DNA of 64,000 bases from Meconema thalassinum. Its lineage: Eukaryota; Arthropoda; Insecta; Orthoptera; Tettigoniidae. Made by a program: the position numbers and the translations under genes. Where the stretch lies: contig OX336389.2 of the NCBI GenBank assembly GCA_946902985.2, forward strand, positions 149,905,099-149,969,098, in the 5' to 3' direction. Positions within the stretch are counted from its first letter, which is position 1; each line of letters starts with the position of its first letter. The notes under the pieces are model-generated. The model had not been told where the DNA came from. It saw only the letters and a program-made list of their open reading frames with translations, and ran no database searches. Positions 56,781 through 64,000 of this stretch are shown one piece after another.

Positions 56781-56891
56781 AGTAGTAGTCTATAAACAAA
56801 AGAAAAGCATATCTATTACACTCTAAAACAGCTTTAATAATATTGTGCAATTAGAGATTTTGCACTATGCATGGCTGATAAATTTTACTAT

Positions 56892-57911
56892 TTATGCAAG
56901 AAATGCCCTAACTGTAGCAGATACTGCTTTTCTGCATATAGCACAAGTGTTGAGTTCTAATGCACACTTGACACAGGCTATCATGTGTCCACAAGGCAAA
57001 AATACAACACCTAGTTCATCTTGATAACAAATTTTACATAATTGTTGGTCACACTTTTGTATCTGTTCGTGAGACAAGTCTTTTTTTTTTCAGCCTCATG
57101 TATTTGCACCGCGTGTTCTAACTCTAAAGGCACTTTTATGTCTTGTGCTGCAATCACTTTTTCTTTACGAATAGTGTTCACAAATTCCTGACCTTTAAGC
57201 AACATCATGTATTTACAGTTTGGTAACCAACGAGCGTGTTGCACAAAAGGGTCATCAGTCATTTGCCAATCCTTTAAAGCAAATCCACAATAAAAACATA
57301 TTGTTTTATCCCCTTCACCAGTATAAAAAAATCCAGCTTCACTTAGCTGTTTGGTAAGGTGTTTTAATATTAATGGCCAAACATTTTTATAAGATTCTAA
57401 ACGTTTTTCAACAGAGCTGTACTCTGGGTGTGCTAGTGCTTTAGCCTTGCAAACTCCCAATTTTTCAAAAGCACACGCCAATTTAACACTGTCTATGGCA
57501 TATGGACCACATATATCGACACTACCGTTGGCTGGTAATACATCTTTATTATTATTTATTTGTAATTCAGCAACGTAAGTAGCGGCCAAAGGCCTTGTGG
57601 TTCGGAAAATGAATGCACGGGTAGGTTACCCACTTGCTTTCCAAGCATGTAAGGACAGTGAGGAGACCATCGCAAATGGTCTCTAAAGGGATCATCCCCT
57701 TCTTCCCAGTGTGAAAGTTCAATACGACAAAACACACAGCGCACCACATCTTCTCGGTTCAAGTAAAAAAAACGGCTTTTGCAAGTTCATGTGTCGACAA
57801 AAAGCCTGCAGGCCAGGATTCAAATGTTAACCATCGATCATGTTCTGATTTTATATTTAACGCACGTGGTAAACCAACTTGCTCACTTGTTGTATTTGGT
57901 ACTAACGCCAT
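56892..57911 (-). pseudogene. IAP-like gene (BIR-BIR-RING), right arm, frameshifted
   Basis: The start codon is at 57911-57909. BIR1 shifts frame at an eight-base A run (57766-57773), where the left arm has nine, and then continues (CVFC, H, C ligands) to 57556. BIR2 (57589-57011 frame) is complete here: AGFFYTGEGDKTICFYCGF, DDPFVQHARWLPNC. The link to the RING slips again at a ten-base homopolymer near 57081. The RING (57077-56892) is intact. All breaks are single-base changes in or near homopolymers, different from those on the left, so each arm has decayed separately. Confidence 0.88.
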
Positions 57912-58214
57912 GTGTTATAATAAAACTTTTTCTTATTGTAAGTTATTAACGTTGCACAGAGTACTTTAAAGCATAATGCATGCTTGTTCACTGTCTGTTC
58001 ATTACGTTACTGGCACATGACGACACCTAAAAGCAAACAAAATAACCCTTCACTCAATCAATCAATCAGTCAATCAATCAATCAATACTTGTAAATAAAA
58101 CGTTAACGTTAATTGGCATTAATATATCAAAACACCATTAAAAATAAACTGTATGTTGGCACTAACAGTAACCCATGTACTTATTTTCTTTTTATAAAGC
58201 TACAGTCATTTACA

Positions 58215-58276
58215 ACCCCCCCCTTCCCACCCCCCACCCCCCACCCCCACCCCCCCCACCCCCACCCCACCCCCTT
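58215..58276 (+). repeat. C-rich tract (G-quadruplex-capable on the minus strand)
   Basis: About 60 bases of CCCCCCAC-type sequence inside the intron before the IAP exon. The left-arm equivalent (about 50384-50400) is a much shorter G run. Confidence 0.85.
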
Positions 58277-58563
58277 TAACCAATATTAAAACAAAAATGA
58301 ATGTCATGTCATTTTGTTCACATTATCATGTTCAAACCTGTGGATATTCGTTGAGTACATTGGGAACCACCCATAAATTAAATTTATTTTTTTATTTTTA
58401 GAAAATCCAACATGGCCTTGTACTTTTCCCAGTCAACAACAACAACATAGCCATTAATCAAGAAAGCAATCATTGTCCCAGTCATGTACAGGTAGTGAAT
58501 TTTTTTTTGTCTACGAGTTTTCAGTAGTGGTAAAATGGAATAGCATTTTTAAGTTGGACTTAC

Positions 58564-58877
58564 CTGAGTTTTAAACAGTTCACTCTTTGGCAGTGGTTTC
58601 CCTTTAGTGCGTTTCGGTTTTTTTCAGCGACTGCTACGGCGGTAAGGCTATTCTTTCCAAGTTTCTAAAAATAAATAAAATAAACCGCTATAAATACCTA
58701 AATTCAGGTTAATACATACATTTCATAAAATAAAACATAAAACAAAACAAAATGAAACAAGTTAGTTTAAAAAAATCATCTCACCTTTACTTGCAGTGAC
58801 TTGTTGCTGTTTCCTTCTAGTGGGCTCAAAAGTGCAATTGTTTCTTCCCTCTCAGACATGTAAGGTATACCGGTTAT
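58564..58877 (-). CDS. Spliced leader exons with a small ORF, right arm
   Basis: Exons 58877-58793 (ATG 58859-58857) and 58664-58564, inverted twins of 49785-50093, with the same donor and acceptor sequences. The A run in the second exon has seven A here, against six in the left arm, so the small frame ends differently. The downstream acceptor is at about 58027, leading to the IAP exon. Confidence 0.48.
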
Positions 58878-59122
58878 CTGCAAACAAATAAATAAATAAA
58901 ATCATTAATTACCTAATCAATAAATAATTGCTTGTAAATATATATATAAATCAATAAATGTATAAATTAATAAAAAAATATATATATAAATACCTACCCC
59001 ACAACAAGGTTAAGTATTTTCCACCAACACCAAAACTGTTAAACAAGACCAAGTGATTCACGCAACGCAGCATGTTCAAAGGTAGTCCACCCAAGTGAGA
59101 GTGGAAATGATAACGACATGTC

Positions 59123-59130
59123 TTTATATA
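59123..59130 (-). promoter_or_regulatory. TATA box for the right-arm leader/IAP transcript
   Basis: TATATAAA on the minus strand, twin of 49532-49539, with the same spacing to the initiator-like TCACTT. Confidence 0.45.
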
Positions 59131-59539
59131 TGCTACGTTGCATGTATAATCATTTTTCCCACGCTTTGAACATTCTGTTATCATGCACGTGGACAGATAA
59201 CGTCCAAGGTGAACACCTGTGGCAGACCAAATTTCACATGGACTTGCATTTTGTCACGTACAAAGCAAGACAGGATGTAACTTGTTTAGCCTACATGTGG
59301 TTTCACACATGTTCACATGCATTTCGCACTCCCCTGCCACCACAATGGTCAGATTATTTCACCTTCAAGCGTCATTGTCATTTTTCCATTGCACCTGTTG
59401 TCAAGTCAGATCAACGCCTTCCAATAAGCTCAAATGACATTCACCTCCTGCTCGTCTGCAAGTTTGTTTTCTGTACTCGCTTTGACCAACATAGAACCAA
59501 GTTCTCATCACCGTTTACACGTCAAAGGTATAATGTGTG

Positions 59540-59732
59540 GTGGGCATGGTGGCTCAGCGGTCTAGCTGTATGCCTCTCACCAAGGCGGTCCGGGTTCGAT
59601 TCCCGGTCAATGCATGTGAGATTTTCGAAGTGAAATGCCATGTCCTGTGGTTCGGATTCCACGTAAAAAGGAGGTCCCGTGGCTTATAATCACAAGATTC
59701 ACGGTCACGTAAAACTACAATCTTCCTTTCCT
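59540..59732 (+). mobile_element. tRNA-derived SINE (193 bp), right arm only
   Basis: The head has an A box (TGGCTCAGCGGTCTAG) and a perfect T-arm-like B box (CCGGGTTCGATTCCCGG), followed by a tRNA-unrelated body without a long A tail. It is flanked by the 11-base duplication TATAATGTGTG (59529-59539 and 59733-59743). The empty site is seen in the left arm at 49122-49132 (inverted). Confidence 0.9.
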
Positions 59733-59743
59733 TATAATGTGTG

Positions 59744-60834
59744 AAAAAACGCACGCTCGCTCTGTCATACACCGACCCGCCGAAATAGCGATTGATCTAT
59801 TAAGCATGGTCCTTGTGGTTAGCGACAGGTTCGTTGTAACACACACCCAGCAGTATCGTCTCTCTCAACCACCACGCTTCATAAACATTATAAACAGGTA
59901 AAGAAAAGAAAAAGTTTTTTCAACATGTATGGCGTTAGGCCCTTTGTTAATTATTTTTTTTGAAAAAATATCTACCATATTTGAAAGGGGGCGTTATCCC
60001 GAGTCCTAAGACACCTCGTACACGTCTCTAGCGTTATTGGTTCGTGAGATATCGGCAAAAATCACAGAAAACACGTTTTTACCCCAAAATCGAGTTTCCA
60101 ATTTTTTTTAAAATTACAACGAGTGGTCCATAGCAATGAGGACCTCACCCCGAGTCCTTGGACCCGTCGTACACGCCTCTAGCATGATTGGTTCGCGAGA
60201 TATAGCAAAAAGTTTAAAATCACGTTTTTCCCCCCAAAAAAACATGTTTCCAGATTTTCACCTTTTCGACACCTACATTTCCGTAAAGAGCGCATCGAGA
60301 CGAAAAAAACGAATCCAAGCACGCCTTCCTAGCATGACTCCTTCCATTCCAAGGTCGCAGGGGCTCACAACTTGCTTTTGGAAGCAGCGCTCTCACTACC
60401 CCACTACTGTCAGGTTTTTGTCCTAGAGACTTGAAATTTATTTTGGGGGTAGAGGGGGGTAGGGACCATTGATTTACGTCAAACAATTTTTTTGTAGAGT
60501 TCCTAGTTTCCGAAATATTGGATTTTCAAAATTCGAGTGTTTTAAAAAAACATAAAAAATAAAAAAAGTTTTATTATAGAAAATAAAGGTCATAAAGGCC
60601 ATTCGTTTGAGCCATGGCACAACGTTCTATCATGTTTGGTTTTCAAACTATTACCTATTTTCGAAAACGAAAAATTTCATTTTTTTTTTTAATATAACCA
60701 GTGGTCCATAGGAAAGAGGACGTCAGCTCGAGTCCAATAACACCTCATTTGTCAACATCCACCATGCGTTTGAGAGATATTAATTATTTTAACTTGTACA
60801 GTCTGGTAGAAATAAAATGGGTGAAGCAGAAGCG
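59744..60834. repeat. Right-arm outer region with repeated motif blocks
   Basis: Inverted counterpart of the left outer region. Blocks at about 59980-60060, 60130-60210 and 60710-60790 share GAGTCC...ACACCTCGTACACGTC...TAGC...TTGGTTCG(T/C)GAGATAT. No gene. Confidence 0.6.
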
Positions 60835-60934
60835 TCACTGCGGTCATTTAGCCCCATGTACTTTGGTGCGTGTGTGTGTAATTTTGTCTGATAACCTGTG
60901 ATATTGTGATGGCTGTATTAATGAGTTCAATTAA

Positions 60935-61182
60935 GGTGATAATTAGGAAGGAGGCGGTCGAGGCCTTAAGTAAGGAACCTTCCCGGCATCCTCCTGGCGT
61001 AGAAGTGGGAAACCACCAAAAACCACTTCAAGGATGGCTGAGGTGGTAATCGTACCCGCCTCTTCTCTGCATTCCCCAATCCAGTCTTCAGGCCAGAAAT
61101 AAATCTCTTGGCAGAGCTGGTAATCGAACACGGACCTCAGGGATGACAACCATGAATGCTAGCCACTGCGCCACGATCCGCC
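60935..61182 (-). mobile_element. SINE-like element, minus strand
   Basis: Read on the minus strand, the head has an A-box-like TGGCGCAGTGGCTAGCATT and B-box-like GTGTTCGATTACC (about 61119-61131), and the body contains a GTGGTTTCCCACTTCTACGC block. Imperfect copies of a TCTGATAACCTGTG...TGGCTGTATT sequence lie on either side (about 60888 and 61241). Confidence 0.6.
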
Positions 61183-62709
61183 AAAAATAAGCTTGGCAGT
61201 TGGTATTGGTAAATTTTATCATGTAATTGTGTTTGTTAAATTTTCTGATAACCTGTGTTTGTGTCGTGTCTTAGTAGTTTACCTGGCTGTATTCATTGTG
61301 GTCTAGAAATGATGATGCCCCGGGACTTGAAGTATGTTACCATTCCGACATTTGCCTAGACGGAGAGTGGGAAGAATCCAGCAAATACCACACTGATGAT
61401 GGCCGCTGTCAGAGCCAGAGTTCGAACCTTGAATCTCTTAAAATTCCTTACATAATTGTGTACGTTAAGAAACAATGATAATAATAATAGTCATATGTCA
61501 ACCGCTTATTATTCCCGTTTCAACGGGGTTGGGGATGGGATTTCTTTCTACCTTGTGGGGGGTGATTTTCCGGCCAGATGCCCTAACTGACCCAACCTCA
61601 TGTGAGGAGTTAATAGGAGATGAAATGCGTGAAGGAGAATGACACTAGGCAAGGCATTGGAAGGAAGCGGCCTTGACCTATTATTAAGTACCGTCCTAGC
61701 ATTTGCTTGGTGTTGAAAATGGGGAAACCACGGAGAACGGATCGAGCTCACGTCTATCAAAGTCCGCAAAAAAAAAATGAGCCACAGCGATAATAATAAT
61801 AATTATACTGACATTTGGCCCAACATTTCCAGGTCTGGATTTCCAGAAACCTTTCGAGGTTTGATTGATTTATTTATTTTATTTCACATGTCGCCGATTC
61901 CTTAAATCAATCAACAACGACAAACTATTTATCAAACTGGGGAACAGTGTTCAGCGATAGAAGAGTGTGTTGGTGCTGGACCCTAAATGGTACCACAATG
62001 GTTCCGTGGCTGGGGTTTGGCAGCAGTCTTTCTTAGATGACAGCGTTCTGTCAAGAGACACACTCAGTGTTAACAGTACATACTACTATAGCTCGGTGGA
62101 TCATTGGTAGTTTGATTCCCGGCGATCTCATAAACGATCTCTCGTATCACATTAGATGATTACAAGACAAAAACCACAGACTACCCAATTCAGTGCTGGT
62201 TTCGCTTTGTTGAATTTGGAGAGTAGATCGCCTAGTAATAACAATAATAATAATTCCCAGATACCATGACAAAGGGAGGATAAATCTTTACGCGATGTAC
62301 TCAGAATGAACTCTAATAGCTTAAACAAACAAATCGTTGATTTCTTCCGTAACCGCGAAACAAAATCCACATAGTTTAAAATAACTGAAAAAGACCTAGT
62401 AGAATTTAAAAAAATACAGAAAATGCACTGCTCAATTGACAAGCAAAACTAATTACTAAAAACGTAAGTAGATGGTTCCAAGACAAATCTACATTAAATC
62501 CAAACCCATCATCTCAGAAAAAGAGAGGAAAAGATCAGAAAGAATGAGGAGATTACGGGCACAAAGGAAAGAACAACACTCTGAGAAATGATTGATTCAT
62601 CGTACCCCAAAGAGGGTGAAAGGAAATAATATTATTAATAATAATAATAGCCAGGTAACCATATTACAAGTTACAGATATGTGCACGTACTAGATACTAT
62701 GATTCAATT
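61183..62709. other. Repeat-derived non-coding stretch
   Basis: Contains SINE-body-like pieces (TAGCATTTGCTTGGTGTTGAAAATGGGGAAACCACGG-type sequence near 61697, GGCCAGATGCCCTAACTGAC near 61573), several ATA/ATT microsatellite runs, and no supported gene. Confidence 0.4.
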
Positions 62710-64000
62710 CTAGTCCTTACTATAAGCCGCTATTGACAAAGTTCTGTTAGGGCATGTCGTGATATGGTACCTTCCACATTCGTTCCTACATACCTCCCAT
62801 ATACATCTCTCATCCGGGTCATGGAATGTCTTTCGTGAGCAGACCTTATGGTGCAACCCATGAACTACGAGTCTCGTCACGACGTGTCTCATTTCGGAAA
62901 GGGGTTGCATTCATCTTTTGTCCACCAGGGCATCAGTCACGTAGAATTCCTTCGGAATATCAAGCCTTTGGCTCTGCACACCCTGGGGTAATTTTCTGTA
63001 GCTTTCTGTGGATGGCAGCAGTGGAAGAGACCGAAGGTCCTCTATTAGGAACGTTTCTCTCACCAGTTCATATACCAGCCGAGAATTGGCTGTCATGGAC
63101 ACCCCGAGGGCTCTTTTGAGGAACCTGGATTGCACCATTTCGAGTTCCGCCAGTTGTTTGTAGTTGAGAAACTCCCATGTTAGCTACAGACCGTATTTTA
63201 GTACGGGTATGACCTTGGCTCGGAAGAGCATCATTGCTGTTTCCAGCGATATTTGGGTAAAATGGCTTATGTCGTTTATGGCCTTCACTGCTGTGGCCGC
63301 TTTCGCTCTTGTATGCATTCTGAAGCTTCGGCCTGTAACCTGGGGCGTGAGGCCGAGTTATTTGAAATTGTTTACTATCTTCAGTTCCTTGCCGTTGCAT
63401 AGCACTTGGTCTGATTCCGCTGGCCTGCCACCGTTCCGGAAGACGACCATCTCAGTCTTGTCCTCGTTGATTGTTAATTCGTTTTCCTGGGCCCAATCGC
63501 TTAGTATGTTGATTACATCTTGCAAATCCTTTATCTGCTCCGAGGCGATTGCCATGTCGTCTGCGTATAATACAGTTTGGACTCGGTCTAGTCATTTATT
63601 TTGTCCCCTGCATCGTGTGAGAGCGCATTGAATAGAATGGGACTGAGGGGATCCCCTTGAAGTACTCCATTCGTTTGTATCATCCATTTTGTTTGTCCTA
63701 CTCCGTCCTGCAGGTGTATATAGTTTTCTGCCATCATGTTCGATATAAGGGTCGTCAGCCTTGATCTACCTATGAGTGTTTCCAATTTATGTATCATCAG
63801 CTTTCTGTTTACCAGGTGAAAAGCCTTCGTAAAGTCAACAAAGACTACATAGAGTTTGCTCTTGGGTTTCTCTAGTGTTGTTGTTACGTGCCGTTACAGG
63901 TTTCCTGCAGCCATAGTTGTTGATCTATACTTCCTGAATCTGGTAGTATTGGGTCTATTTTTTCGTCTATTCTCGCTGTCAATATTCCTGTTAGTAGCTT
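62710..64000 (-). pseudogene. Non-LTR retrotransposon RT, 3' part, runs off the window
   Basis: Minus strand. From the window edge: FVDFTKAFHLV near 63830, NGVLQGDPLSPILFN near 63660, catalytic YADDMAIAS near 63560, then LTINEDKTEMVVFRNGG, a thumb-like region (63138-62911) and a C-terminal Cys/His segment (CIWEVC, CGRYHITTC) ending at 62710. Stops and shifts occur, including an in-frame TGA at 62911-62913 and breaks near 63590. The clade is not assigned. Confidence 0.75.

Larger units (their letters stand above)
48025..60834. mobile_element. 12.8-kb palindromic element with IAP, unknown 93-aa and FLYWCH genes in each arm
   Basis: Left arm 48025 to about 54205 and right arm about 54990 to 60834 are inverted copies, very similar throughout. 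The outer ends are CGCTTCTGCTTCACCC (48025) and GGGTGAAGCAGAAGCG (ending 60834). Outside these the flanks differ, and no clear target duplication was found. The arms differ by a SINE (right only), indels in homopolymers, a C/G-rich tract and the minisatellite length. No transposase or integrase is visible. A third, diverged copy occurs at 27108-35750. Confidence 0.88.

Noticed and set aside
59550..59620. Functional tRNA gene in the right arm
   Set aside because: It is the head of a SINE with flanking duplications; only the T arm pairs perfectly.
48003..60846. GCGGTCA direct repeat beside the two palindrome ends as a target duplication
   Set aside because: The copies lie at different distances from the arm ends (14 and 5 bases) and match over only seven bases, so chance is likely.

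Overview
The window is eukaryotic repeat-rich DNA, almost certainly arthropod and probably insect. The evidence is a cluster of Ty3/gypsy, RTE-like, CR1/Jockey-like, pogo, Harbinger and tRNA-SINE elements, GT-AG introns, and runs of the insect-type telomeric pentamer TTAGG. No ordinary host gene was recognised. Nearly everything is mobile DNA nested in other mobile DNA.

Layout. (1) 1-27107 is a head-to-tail array of one Ty3/gypsy-like retrotransposon with a period of about 10.43 kb: a partial internal region, LTR, gag-pol, LTR, gag-pol, LTR. The shared LTRs are unusually long (about 3.93 kb, TGCCCCCGT...ACGGGGACA). Both visible gag genes carry the same in-frame TGA, and all three integrases carry the same frame break; other lesions are private to one copy. 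(2) The array has inserted a few codons into an IAP-type gene of a second element, whose degraded remainder runs from 27108 to about 35750. That remainder is split by a TIR element (29203-34564, TATA duplication), which itself contains an RTE-like retrotransposon (30202-33548). The remainder ends in a seven-unit, 119-bp tandem array. (3) 36500-37664 is a 1.17-kb foldback palindrome. (4) 38581-47500 is a minus-strand CR1/Jockey-like retrotransposon (PHD-finger ORF1, endonuclease, RT). It is split by a Harbinger-like element (41125-45515, TTA duplication), which is split in turn by a pogo-like element (41851-44483) with an apparently intact two-exon transposase and eight copies of an 11-bp subterminal motif.

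(5) 48025-60834 is the most unusual structure: a 12.8-kb inverted repeat with arms of about 6 kb and a spacer of about 0.8 kb. Each arm carries, from outside in, repeat blocks, a TATA promoter with spliced leader exons, a BIR-BIR-RING inhibitor-of-apoptosis gene (broken), an intact 93-codon ORF of unknown function, a FLYWCH zinc-finger gene in the opposite direction whose two overlapping frames meet at an A AAA AAC heptamer, and a GTGGGAGCAAAA-type minisatellite. No transposase is visible. The copy at 27108-35750 shows this is a dispersed family, not a one-off inversion. A tRNA-SINE with an 11-bp target duplication sits in the right arm only. (6) 60835-64000 holds SINE-like fragments and the 3' part of another non-LTR retrotransposon running off the window.

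As a working model, the LTR array and the nested transposons are ordinary genome parasites. The IAP/FLYWCH palindrome looks like a non-autonomous, virus-like or transposon-like gene cassette that has captured or carried an anti-apoptotic gene.
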